This document shows, one piece after another, positions 16,377 to 24,133 of a stretch of 64,000 bases of DNA. The position numbers and the translations under genes are program-made. Under the pieces are notes generated by a model. It saw nothing but the letters and a program-made list of their open reading frames with translations, did not search any database and was not told where the DNA came from. Numbering within the stretch: position 1 is the first letter of the stretch; each line of letters begins with the position of its first letter. Source of the stretch: DATFWC01 sp963777755 (GTDB lineage Bacteria > Pseudomonadota > Alphaproteobacteria > Rhizobiales > Xanthobacteraceae); assembly GCA_963777755.1 (NCBI GenBank), contig CAVZSC010000030.1, forward strand, positions 124,001 to 188,000, read 5' to 3'.

Positions 16377-19004
16377 ATGACGGAAACCGAAACGAAAAAT
16401 CCCGGCGAGAAGACCCTGAAAGTCGCGCCGACCAAGACGTTGACGCTCAAGCGCGGCGTCGAGCAGGGCGTCGTACGCCAGAGCTTCAGCCACGGCCGCA
16501 CCAAGCCGGTGGTGGTCGAGAAGGTCAAGCGGCGGGTCATCGGCCCGGGCGAGGCCAAGGCGGAGGCGCAGCCGGCAACAGCCCCACAGGCGGCGCCGAG
16601 CGCGCGGCGTCCCGCCGGCAAGGCTCAGCCCGGCGCTGCGGCGACCGCCAGCCCGGCGACCTCGTCAGCGGCGGCTGCAGCCGCCGCCGCAGCCGCGCTG
16701 AAGCCGTCCGGAGTCGTGCTGCGCACGCTGACCGAGGAGGAGCGCAGCGCGCGCGCGCATGCGCTCGCCGATGCGCGCGTGCGCGAGGCCGAAGAGCGCA
16801 AGATCGCCGAAGAGGAGGTGCGCCGGCGCACCGAGCGCGAGGTGCGCGAACGCACGGAACGCGACGCCGCAGAGGCGCGCAAGCGCGACGAAGAGGAACG
16901 CCGACGCCACGACGAAGAGACCAAGCGCAAGGCCGACGAGGTCGCCAAGAAGCGGTTCGGGGGCGAGGAAGAAGCCAAGCCCAAGGCGAGCGTGCTGGCA
17001 CGCACGCAGACGGTCGAGGTCGAGGAGGAGGAGGCGCCGCGAACGACGCGGCGTGGCCCCGGCGGCGCGGTCCGCCCGGCGCCCGCACCCAAGCCGACCC
17101 GAACGACGCCAGAGAAACGGCGCGGCCGGCTCACTCTGGTGACTGCGCTCGCGGCGGACGAGGAGCGCGAGCGCTCGCTCGCCGCATTCCGTCGGCGCGT
17201 GCAGCGGCTCAAGGGGCACGCGGCGGAGCCGAAGGAGAAGCTCGCGCGCGACGTCACGATTCCCGAAGTGATCACCATCCAGGAGCTCGCCAACCGCATG
17301 GCGGAGCGGGCCGTGGACGTGATCCGTCTGCTGATGAAGCAGGGCCAGATGGTCAAGATCACCGACGTGATCGATGCCGATACGGCGCAGCTCGTGGCCG
17401 AGGAATTGGGCCACACGGTGCGCCGGGTCGCCGAATCGGACGTGGAAGAAGGCCTGTTCGATGCGCCGGACGACGAAACGACCCTGGTGCCGCGGCCGCC
17501 GGTCGTCACCATCATGGGTCACGTCGACCACGGCAAGACGTCGCTGCTCGATGCGATCCGCTCCACCGAAGTGGCCGCCGGCGAGGCGGGCGGCATCACC
17601 CAGCACATCGGCGCCTATCAGGTGACTTCGCCGTCGGGCGCGAAAATCACCTTCATCGACACGCCCGGCCACGCCGCCTTCACGGCGATGCGGGCGCGCG
17701 GTGCGAAAGTGACCGACGTCGTGGTGCTGGTGGTCGCCGCCGACGACGGCGTGATGCCGCAGACGGTGGAAGCGATCAATCACGCCAAGGCCGCGCGCGT
17801 GCCGATCATCGTCGCCATCAACAAGATCGACAAGCCGGATGCCAAGCCCGAGCGGGTCCGGACCGAGCTGCTCCAGCACAGCATCCAGGTCGAATCGCTC
17901 GGCGGCGACGTGCTCGACGTCGAGGTCTCGGCGACCAAGCACACCAATCTCGACCGCCTGCTCGAGGCGCTCGGGCTGCAGGCGGAAATCCTCGAGCTCA
18001 AGGCCAATCCGGACCGTCCCGCCGAGGGCACCGTGATCGAGGCGAAGCTCGACCGCGGACGGGGACCGGTCGCGACCGTGCTGGTCCAGCGCGGCACCCT
18101 GCATGTCGGCGACATCATCGTGGCAGGGGCCGAATGGGGCCGGGTGCGGGCGCTCGTGTCGGATACCGGCGCTCCCGCCAGTGCGGCCGGGCCGTCGATG
18201 CCGGTGGAAGTGCTCGGCTTCAACGGCACGCCGGAAGCCGGCGACCGCCTGGCGGTGGTCGGCAGCGAGGGGCGCGCCCGCGAGATTTCCGACTATCGCG
18301 CGCGCCAGAAGCGGGAGCGGCTGGAGGCGCGCGGCGGCGCGTTGCGCGGCTCGCTCGAGCAGATGATGAGCCAGCTCAAGAGCGCCGGCCGCAAGGATTT
18401 CCCGCTGGTGATCAAGGCCGACGTGCAGGGGTCGGCAGAGGCGATCCTCGGGTCCCTCGACAAGCTCGGCACCGAGGAGGTGACGGCGCGCATCATCCAT
18501 GGCGGCGTGGGCGGGATCAACGAGTTCGACGTACGACTGGCGGAGACGTCGAACGCGGCGATCATCGGGTTCAACGTGCGCGCCAACAAGGAAGCGCACG
18601 AGGCGGCCGAGCGCGCCGGGATCGAGATCCGCTACTACAACATCATCTACGATCTCGTGGACGACGTGAAAAAGGCGATGTCGGGCCTGCTCGCCCCGAC
18701 CTTGCGGGAGACCCGGCTGGGCAGCGCGCTCATTCTCGAGATCTTCCAGGTGTCGAAGGTCGGCAAGGTGGCCGGCTGCCGCGTCACCGACGGCACGGTC
18801 GAGCGGGGCGCCAACGTGCGGCTGATCCGCGACAACGTCGTCATCCACGAGGGCAAGCTGTCGCAGCTCAAGCGGTTCAAGGACGATGCACGCGAGGTGA
18901 CCGCCGGCCAGGAATGCGGCATGGCCTTCGAGGGCTACCAGGACATGCGGCAGGGCGACACCATCGAGTGCTATCGCGTGGAGAAAGTGCAGCGCTCGCT
19001 GTGA
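16377..19004 (+). CDS. infB: Translation initiation factor IF-2
   Basis: IF-2 is the GTPase that brings initiator tRNA to the 30S subunit. The 875-residue protein has a long Ala/Arg/Glu-rich N-terminus (1-250, including a charged helical run of about 120-200), an IF2 N-domain (about 290-340, EVITIQELANRMAERAVDVI) and the G domain. There, GHVDHGKT lies at 381-388, with DTPGHAAFTAMRARGAKVTD and INKIDKP following. The C-terminal domains contain QGSAEAILGSLDKLG and the fMet-tRNA-binding C2 domain up to QRSL. The ATG at 16377 is the first Met. Length is typical for the order. rbfA follows after 42 bp. Confidence 0.98.
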   Translation: MTETETKNPGEKTLKVAPTKTLTLKRGVEQGVVRQSFSHGRTKPVVVEKVKRRVIGPGEAKAEAQPATAPQAAPSARRPAGKAQPGAAATASPATSSAAAAAAAAAALKPSGVVLRTLTEEERSARAHALADARVREAEERKIAEEEVRRRTEREVRERTERDAAEARKRDEEERRRHDEETKRKADEVAKKRFGGEEEAKPKASVLARTQTVEVEEEEAPRTTRRGPGGAVRPAPAPKPTRTTPEKRRGRLTLVTALAADEERERSLAAFRRRVQRLKGHAAEPKEKLARDVTIPEVITIQELANRMAERAVDVIRLLMKQGQMVKITDVIDADTAQLVAEELGHTVRRVAESDVEEGLFDAPDDETTLVPRPPVVTIMGHVDHGKTSLLDAIRSTEVAAGEAGGITQHIGAYQVTSPSGAKITFIDTPGHAAFTAMRARGAKVTDVVVLVVAADDGVMPQTVEAINHAKAARVPIIVAINKIDKPDAKPERVRTELLQHSIQVESLGGDVLDVEVSATKHTNLDRLLEALGLQAEILELKANPDRPAEGTVIEAKLDRGRGPVATVLVQRGTLHVGDIIVAGAEWGRVRALVSDTGAPASAAGPSMPVEVLGFNGTPEAGDRLAVVGSEGRAREISDYRARQKRERLEARGGALRGSLEQMMSQLKSAGRKDFPLVIKADVQGSAEAILGSLDKLGTEEVTARIIHGGVGGINEFDVRLAETSNAAIIGFNVRANKEAHEAAERAGIEIRYYNIIYDLVDDVKKAMSGLLAPTLRETRLGSALILEIFQVSKVGKVAGCRVTDGTVERGANVRLIRDNVVIHEGKLSQLKRFKDDAREVTAGQECGMAFEGYQDMRQGDTIECYRVEKVQRSL

Positions 19005-19046
19005 CCGGGCGACCGGTCACACGGAGCAGCACCCGAGACAAATCCG

Positions 19047-19439
19047 ATGAAAGGTCCTACGCAGCGCCAGCTGCGCGCCGGCGAGCTGGTGCGCCATGCG
19101 CTCGCCGAGATTCTCGCACGCGGCGACGTGCATGATCCGGTGATCGAGGCGCACCTGATCACGGTGCCGGAGGTGCGCATGAGCCCGGATCTGCGCCAGG
19201 CGACCATCTACGTGATGCCGCTCGGCGGACGCGACGCGAAGCCGGTGCTCGCCGCACTGGAGCGCAACAAACGCTACCTGCGGGGCGAGATCGCGCGACG
19301 CGTTAACCTGAAATTTGCACCTGAGATTCGCTTCCGGCTCGACGAGCGATTCGACGAGGCGGAACGGATCGAGAAGCTTTTGCGAACATCCGAGGTCCGC
19401 CGCGATCTCGATCGCGACGAGGGCGAGAGCGGGCAGTGA
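19047..19439 (+). CDS. rbfA: Ribosome-binding factor A
   Basis: RbfA is a KH-like 30S assembly factor needed for 16S rRNA processing and cold adaptation. The 130-residue protein has the family pattern QRQLRAGELVRHALAEILAR, ITVPEVRMSPDLRQATIYVM and NLKFAPEIRFRLDERFDEAE. Its stop overlaps the truB GTG start (GTGA). Placement between infB and truB is the standard order. Confidence 0.96.
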   Translation: MKGPTQRQLRAGELVRHALAEILARGDVHDPVIEAHLITVPEVRMSPDLRQATIYVMPLGGRDAKPVLAALERNKRYLRGEIARRVNLKFAPEIRFRLDERFDEAERIEKLLRTSEVRRDLDRDEGESGQ

Positions 19440-20401
19440 GCCAATCAACCGACATGACGGCGAAGCCGGCGCAGCGCCGGCGCGAGAAGCGCAAGGTCGA
19501 CGGCTGGTTGATCCTCGACAAGCCGAGCGGCATGACCTCGACGCACGCGGTCTCCGTGGTCAAGCGCGCCTTCGCGGCGGCGAAGGCCGGGCACGCCGGG
19601 ACGCTCGATCCGCTCGCCACCGGCATCCTGCCGATCGCGCTCGGCGAGGCGACCAAGACCGTGTCCTTCGTGATGGACGGCCGCAAGGCCTACCGCTTCA
19701 CCGTGCGCTGGGGCATCGAGACCGACACCGACGACGCCGAGGGGCGCGTCATCGCCGCGTCGGAGCAGCGGCCCGACGTGGCGGCGATCCACGCGGCGCT
19801 GCCGCGCTTCACCGGCACCGTCATGCAGACGCCGCCGAAATTCTCGGCGCTGAAGATCGCCGGCGAACGCGCCTACGACCTCGCCCGCGAAGGCGAGGAG
19901 GTGATCCTCGAGCCGCGGCCGGTGGAGATCGACCGGCTCGATCTCGTGGCGGTCCCCGATGCGGACCACGCGGAGTTCGAGGCCGGGTGCGGCAAAGGGA
20001 CCTACGTGCGGGCGCTGGCGCGCGACCTCGGACGCGCGCTCGGCACCTGCGGGCACGTCGCGGCGCTGCGGCGGACCGCAGTCGGCCCATTTGGCGAGAA
20101 GGACGCGGTCGGCCTCGATGCGCTACCGGAGCCGAGCCAACCCGGCTCCGGCGAGGCCGGAGCGACGCCGGTCCTGCTGCCGGCCGCCCGGGGGGTCGCG
20201 GGGCTGCCGGCCCTCTCGGTCAGCCGCGCCGATGCCGGGCGGCTCGCCCGCGGCCAGGCCGTCCTGCTGCGCGGCCGCGACGCGCCGATCATGGAGGGAT
20301 GGGTCGCGGTGTCGGCGCAAGGCGCCCTGGTCGCGCTCGCCGAGATCGAGCAGGGGGAGTTGCGGCCGCGGCGAATCTTCAACCTGTCCGCCCTTCCCTG
20401 A
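19436..20401 (+). CDS. truB: tRNA pseudouridine(55) synthase TruB
   Basis: TruB makes pseudouridine 55 in the T loop of tRNAs. The 321-residue protein carries KVDGWLILDKPSGMTSTHAV and the catalytic segment AGHAGTLDPLATGILPIALG, with Asp58 if counted from GTG 19436. It also has KAYRFTVRWGIETDTDDAEG, PPKFSALKIAGERAYDLARE and GKGTYVRALARDLGRALGTC. A GTG start at 19436 overlaps the rbfA stop; ATG at 19454 is an alternative that drops six residues. The C-terminal domain is Pro/Gly-rich around 235-250. Confidence 0.96.
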   Translation: MSQSTDMTAKPAQRRREKRKVDGWLILDKPSGMTSTHAVSVVKRAFAAAKAGHAGTLDPLATGILPIALGEATKTVSFVMDGRKAYRFTVRWGIETDTDDAEGRVIAASEQRPDVAAIHAALPRFTGTVMQTPPKFSALKIAGERAYDLAREGEEVILEPRPVEIDRLDLVAVPDADHAEFEAGCGKGTYVRALARDLGRALGTCGHVAALRRTAVGPFGEKDAVGLDALPEPSQPGSGEAGATPVLLPAARGVAGLPALSVSRADAGRLARGQAVLLRGRDAPIMEGWVAVSAQGALVALAEIEQGELRPRRIFNLSALP

Positions 20402-20511
20402 GCACCGCTCGGGCCCGACGGTGGCCGCCCTCCGCCCTGCCGCCGAGCCTCCAAGGTATTCACCGGCTTGAATTTTTCCCCTCTGATGGATGCCGACGGC
20501 ACGGTGCCAGA

Positions 20512-20539
20512 TTGCACTGGCTTCACCCGCGATTATCAT
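20512..20539 (+). promoter_or_regulatory. Probable rpsO promoter
   Basis: TTGCAC (20512-20517) and TATCAT (20534-20539) are 16 bases apart in the 252-bp gap between truB and rpsO. A second AT-rich hexamer, TATATT, follows at once. This would give a leader of about 105 nt, in which autogenous S15 control is possible, although no pseudoknot was worked out. Confidence 0.5.
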
Positions 20540-20653
20540 TATATTGCGGGGCAGTTCGCGCGGGCGCTGCCGGCGCCGACATCATCAATCGACCGTGCTG
20601 GACGACATCCCGGCTCGGCCGCGTCAACAACCCTGCGAGACAAGGATGGCCCG

Positions 20654-20923
20654 ATGTCGATTACGACGAGCCGCAAGGCCGAACTCATCAAGGATTATGG
20701 AAACAAGTCCGGCGACACCGGTTCGCCGGAAGTCCAGGTGGCAATCCTCTCCGAGCGCATCGCCAACCTGACCGAGCACTTCAAGACCCATGTGAAGGAC
20801 AATCATTCCCGGCGGGGGCTGTTGAAGCTCGTATCGCAGCGCCGCCAGCTGCTCGACTACGTCAAGCGCATCGACGAGGGGCGCTACAAGGCGTTGATCG
20901 AGCGGCTCGGCATCCGCCGTTGA
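20654..20923 (+). CDS. rpsO: 30S ribosomal protein S15
   Basis: S15 is a primary 16S rRNA-binding protein. The product is exactly the usual 89 residues, with SITTSRKAELIKDYGNKSGD, TGSPEVQVAILSERIANLTE, HFKTHVKDNHSRRGLLKLVS and QRRQLLDYVKRIDEGRYKAL. I start at ATG 20654; the frame is open upstream but that part is leader. pnp lies 363 bp downstream, the widely conserved rpsO-pnp arrangement. Confidence 0.98.
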   Translation: MSITTSRKAELIKDYGNKSGDTGSPEVQVAILSERIANLTEHFKTHVKDNHSRRGLLKLVSQRRQLLDYVKRIDEGRYKALIERLGIRR

Positions 20924-21286
20924 GCTTTTTCGCGCGGGCTCGTCCCGCGCGCGTTGGCGGACAGTGAGTTTGGTCCGTCACTTCTGGCGCATGTTCGGGC
21001 GAACACCCCCTTCCCTTCCCCGTTCGCGGGGAGCGTGGGGAGAGGGACGCCGAGAGGGACAGGCGCCATTCAAGAGTCCGGCAGCCAGAATGCTGCCGAG
21101 CAGGATTCCCGGACGCGCGGCGTCCGGGCCGAACCGTAGAGGGTTCGAAGGCCATGGCAGGATCGCCGGATGCTGTTTGCGCGATCGAGCCTGCTCCCGC
21201 CAGCGTGCAGGGTGCAGGTTTGCGAACAGCCTCTCGCCGTCTTGCTTATGGCTTTCGTCCCTCGAAAACCATGAGAGAAGACATCA
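20924..21286. other. rpsO-pnp intergenic region with a REP-like palindrome (copy B)
   Basis: A hairpin CGCGCGGG/TCCCGCGCG lies directly after the rpsO stop (about 20931-20951). Its T run is on the 5' side, so it is not a normal terminator for rpsO. At about 21008-21060 a C/T-rich block, the palindrome TTCCCCG/CGGGGA and an A/G-rich block form an element like those at 16161, 50131 and 61025. The pnp Shine-Dalgarno GAGAG precedes ATG 21287. No gene is seen. Confidence 0.5.
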
Positions 21287-23452
21287 ATGTTTGACATCCA
21301 TCGCGTGGCCCTCGACTGGGGCGGCCGCCAACTCGTTCTCGAGACCGGAAAAGTGGCCCGCCAGGCCGACGGCGCCGTCATTGCCAAATACGGCGAGAGC
21401 ACGGTGATCGCCACCGTCGTGTCGGCCAAGGAGCCGAAGGAGGGAATCGATTTCCTGCCCCTCACCTGCAACTATCAGGAAAAATTCTACGCGGCGGGGC
21501 GCATTCCCGGCGGCTATTTCAAGCGCGAAGGCCGGCCGACCGAAAAGGAAACGCTGGTTTCGCGGCTGATCGACCGACCGGTCAGGCCGCTGTTCGCCGA
21601 CGGGTACCGCTGCGACACCCAGGTGATCGTCACCACGCTGTCGCATGACCTGGAAAACGATCCCGACATCGTCGCCATGGTGGCGGCGTCGGCTGCGCTG
21701 ACGCTGTCCGGCGCGCCTTTCATGGGACCGATCGGCGCCGCCCGGGTCGGCTTCATCAACAACGAATACGTGCTCAACCCGCAACTCGACGAGATGCCGG
21801 AAAGCCAGCTGGATCTCGTCGTCGCCGGCACCGCGGACGCCGTCCTGATGGTGGAATCGGAGGCGAATGAGCTCAACGAGGACGTGATGCTCGGCGCCGT
21901 GATGTTCGGTCATCGGCACCTGCAGCCGGTGATCGACGCCATCATCCGGCTGGCCGAGAAGGCCGCCAAGGAGCCGCGCGACTTCGCCGCGGCAGACAAC
22001 AAGGCGCTGGAGCAGCAAATGCTCGGCCTGATCGAACAGGACCTGCGCGCCGCCTACGCGATCCCGCAGAAGGCGCAACGCCACGTCGCCGTGGATGCCG
22101 CCAAGGCCAAGGTGATGGCGCATTTCCTGCCTGAGGGCGCCGAGAATCCACCCTTCACCAAGTTGCAGATCGCGGCGCAGTTCAAGGAGCTCGAGGCCAA
22201 GATCGTGCGCTGGAACATCCTCGATACCGGTCATCGCATCGACGGCCGCGACCTCAAGACGGTGCGTCCGATCCAGAGCGAGGTGGGTATCCTGCCACGC
22301 GCCCACGGCTCCTCCCTGTTCACGCGGGGCGAGACGCAGGCGATGGTGATCGCTACCCTCGGCACCGGCGAGGACGAGCAGTTCGTCGACGCCCTGCAGG
22401 GGACCTACAAGGAAACCTTCCTGCTGCACTACAATTTCCCGCCGTTCTCCGTCGGCGAGACCGGCCGCATCGGCGCACCGGGGCGGCGCGAGATCGGCCA
22501 CGGCAAGCTCGCCTGGCGCGCCATCCATCCGGTGCTGCCCGCCCATCACGAGTTCCCCTACACGATCCGGGTGGTTTCGGAGATCACCGAATCGAACGGC
22601 TCGTCATCGATGGCGACCGTGTGCGGCACCTCGCTCGCCCTGATGGATGCCGGCGTACCGCTCAAGCGGCCGACCGCCGGCATCGCCATGGGATTGATCA
22701 AGGAGGACGAGCGCTTCGCGGTGCTGTCCGACATCCTCGGCGACGAGGACCACCTGGGCGACATGGATTTCAAGGTGGCGGGAACCGAGCGTGGCGTGAC
22801 CTCGCTGCAGATGGATATCAAGATCGCCGGCATCACCGAAGAGATCATGCGGGTCGCGCTGAACCAGGCGAAGGATGGCCGCCTGCACATTCTCGGCGAG
22901 ATGGCGAAGGCGCTCACTTCGGCGCGCGCCGAGCTCGGCGAGCACGCGCCGCGCATCGAGGTATTCTCGATTCCGGTGGACAAGATCCGCGAGGTGATCG
23001 GCTCGGGCGGCAAGGTGATCCGCGAGATCGTCGAGAAGACCGGCGCCAAGATCGACATCCAGGACGACGGCACCGTGAAAGTCGCCTCCGCCCGCGGCGA
23101 GGCGATCAAGGCGGCGATCAACTGGATCAAGTCGATCGCCTCGGAGCCGGAGCTCGGCCACATCTACGACGGCACGGTGGTGAAGGTCGTGGACTTCGGC
23201 GCCTTCGTGAATTTCTTCGGCTCCAAGGACGGCCTCGTGCACATCAGTCAGCTGGCGCCGCGCCGGGTGCAGAAGGTCACCGACGTCGTCAAGGAAGGCG
23301 ACAAGGTCAAGGTGAAGCTGCTCGGCTTCGACGAGCGCGGCAAGGTGCGCCTGTCGATGAAGGTGGTCGACCAGGAGACCGGCGAGGACCTCGAGGCCAA
23401 GCAGAAGGCGGAAGGCGAGCAGCAGCGCGAGGCCGCGGTCGGCGGGGAGTAG
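21287..23452 (+). CDS. pnp: Polyribonucleotide nucleotidyltransferase (PNPase)
   Basis: PNPase is a phosphorolytic 3'-5' exoribonuclease and degradosome partner. The 721-residue protein has the first RNase PH domain (about 10-230; YQEKFYAAGRIPGGYFKREG, SRLIDRPVRPLFADGYRCDT), a helical linker, and the second, catalytic PH domain (about 310-540; GSSLFTRGETQAMVIATLGT, TVCGTSLALMDAGVPLKRPT). The KH domain follows (about 555-615; IREVIGSGGKVIREIVEKTG), then S1 (about 622-692; GHIYDGTVVKVVDFGAFVNF). Length and order are standard. Confidence 0.98.
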   Translation: MFDIHRVALDWGGRQLVLETGKVARQADGAVIAKYGESTVIATVVSAKEPKEGIDFLPLTCNYQEKFYAAGRIPGGYFKREGRPTEKETLVSRLIDRPVRPLFADGYRCDTQVIVTTLSHDLENDPDIVAMVAASAALTLSGAPFMGPIGAARVGFINNEYVLNPQLDEMPESQLDLVVAGTADAVLMVESEANELNEDVMLGAVMFGHRHLQPVIDAIIRLAEKAAKEPRDFAAADNKALEQQMLGLIEQDLRAAYAIPQKAQRHVAVDAAKAKVMAHFLPEGAENPPFTKLQIAAQFKELEAKIVRWNILDTGHRIDGRDLKTVRPIQSEVGILPRAHGSSLFTRGETQAMVIATLGTGEDEQFVDALQGTYKETFLLHYNFPPFSVGETGRIGAPGRREIGHGKLAWRAIHPVLPAHHEFPYTIRVVSEITESNGSSSMATVCGTSLALMDAGVPLKRPTAGIAMGLIKEDERFAVLSDILGDEDHLGDMDFKVAGTERGVTSLQMDIKIAGITEEIMRVALNQAKDGRLHILGEMAKALTSARAELGEHAPRIEVFSIPVDKIREVIGSGGKVIREIVEKTGAKIDIQDDGTVKVASARGEAIKAAINWIKSIASEPELGHIYDGTVVKVVDFGAFVNFFGSKDGLVHISQLAPRRVQKVTDVVKEGDKVKVKLLGFDERGKVRLSMKVVDQETGEDLEAKQKAEGEQQREAAVGGE

Positions 23453-23479
23453 CGCGGCACAAGCCCTCGACCGTCACCC

Positions 23480-23516
23480 TGAGGCGCTCGACGCACTCTT
23501 CGTGCGTCGAGCCTCG
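23480..23516. repeat. Palindrome downstream of pnp
   Basis: GAGGCGCTCGACGCAC and GTGCGTCGAGCCTC form a 14-bp stem with one bulged base and a short TCTTC loop. It stands in the 287-bp gap between pnp and the small DUF1127-like gene. It lacks a T tract, so it may be a dispersed palindrome serving as a 3' stabiliser rather than an intrinsic terminator. Confidence 0.5.
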
Positions 23517-23653
23517 AAGGGCCCGGGAAAGCCCGCGGCCGGCCCTCGTGCCGACGATAAACGGGGCCGCGGTCGCACCACCCGGGTCAGGACGACCGTC
23601 CGCGCCTTTTTGCGGCTCACCGGCAATGACGCGGTCGATGAATTCCCGCGTTA

Positions 23654-23669
23654 TGTGACCTGCATCACA
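23654..23669 (+). promoter_or_regulatory. Perfect CRP/FNR-type operator
   Basis: TGTGA-CCTGCA-TCACA is a perfect inverted repeat with 6-base spacing, the half-sites of the CRP family. It lies 71 bp upstream of the ATG of the small gene at 23740, a suitable distance for control of its promoter. Whether a CRP-like or another Crp/Fnr regulator binds cannot be told. Confidence 0.6.
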
Positions 23670-23739
23670 TCCAGCGGACGACCCCGCAGGTAGGTTCCCG
23701 TTCATGCAACGCGCAAGGCGCGCCTGAACGGAGGCCACC

Positions 23740-23964
23740 ATGATCAAGATCGACGCCGTCTCAGACTGCACCGTCATCAGCTCGGCCCCCGAGCGCTCAC
23801 GCTTTGCCGGTTTCATCACCCGCGTGATGGCGGGAATTCGCGATGGCGGCGAGATGTACGCCCGCTATCAGGCGCTGCAGCACATGTCGCCAAGCGACCG
23901 CGCGCGCCGCGGGATCACCCGGGACAATCTCAGCCAGGTCATCCTGCACGGCGGCGGCTACTGA
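23740..23964 (+). CDS. DUF1127-like small protein
   Basis: A 74-residue basic protein whose C-terminal half, RYQALQHMSPSDRARRGITR followed by DNL, resembles the DUF1127 pattern (L-x-x-M-S-D-x-x-L-x-x-x-G-I-x-R-x-D-I). Proteins of this type are small, abundant and often stress- or metabolism-linked in alphaproteobacteria; some affect RNA turnover or phosphate/carbon metabolism. GGAGG stands 6 bases before the ATG. It is a single-gene unit, with a CRP-type site upstream and a clean intrinsic terminator downstream, which supports its being real and regulated. Confidence 0.75.
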   Translation: MIKIDAVSDCTVISSAPERSRFAGFITRVMAGIRDGGEMYARYQALQHMSPSDRARRGITRDNLSQVILHGGGY

Positions 23965-24005
23965 TAGCCGGCCGCTCCTCACCGATTTCACGGACCTCCC
24001 AGCCG

Positions 24006-24034
24006 TCCCGCGCCCCCTGGGCGCGGGATTTTTT
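24006..24034 (+). terminator. Intrinsic terminator after the DUF1127-like gene
   Basis: TCCCGCGCC (24006-24014) and GGCGCGGGA (24020-24028) form a perfect 9-bp stem with a 5-base loop, followed by TTTTTT (24029-24034). This ends the transcript of the small gene before htpG. Confidence 0.9.
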
Positions 24035-24069
24035 GTGTCTCGGGCATCCCGGCCGCTCCCTGCCGGCGG

Positions 24070-24097
24070 CTTGCGCCGGCACGGGCGCACGCTATAT
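24070..24097 (+). promoter_or_regulatory. htpG: Candidate heat-shock (RpoH-type) promoter of htpG
   Basis: CTTG (24070-24073) and CTATAT (24092-24097) are 18 bases apart and 37 bp upstream of the htpG ATG. Alphaproteobacterial RpoH promoters have CTTG at -35 and a CYTATnT-like -10, so this fits, and the gene is a classic heat-shock gene. No other promoter-like pair is seen in the gap. Confidence 0.5.
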
Positions 24098-24133
24098 CGA
24101 AACGCGTTCCCATCACTCCGGGGGAGAAGCGGC

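Noticed and set aside
20931..20951. Hairpin after rpsO as an intrinsic terminator
   Set aside because: The T run is on the 5' side of the stem, so it would not terminate plus-strand transcription.
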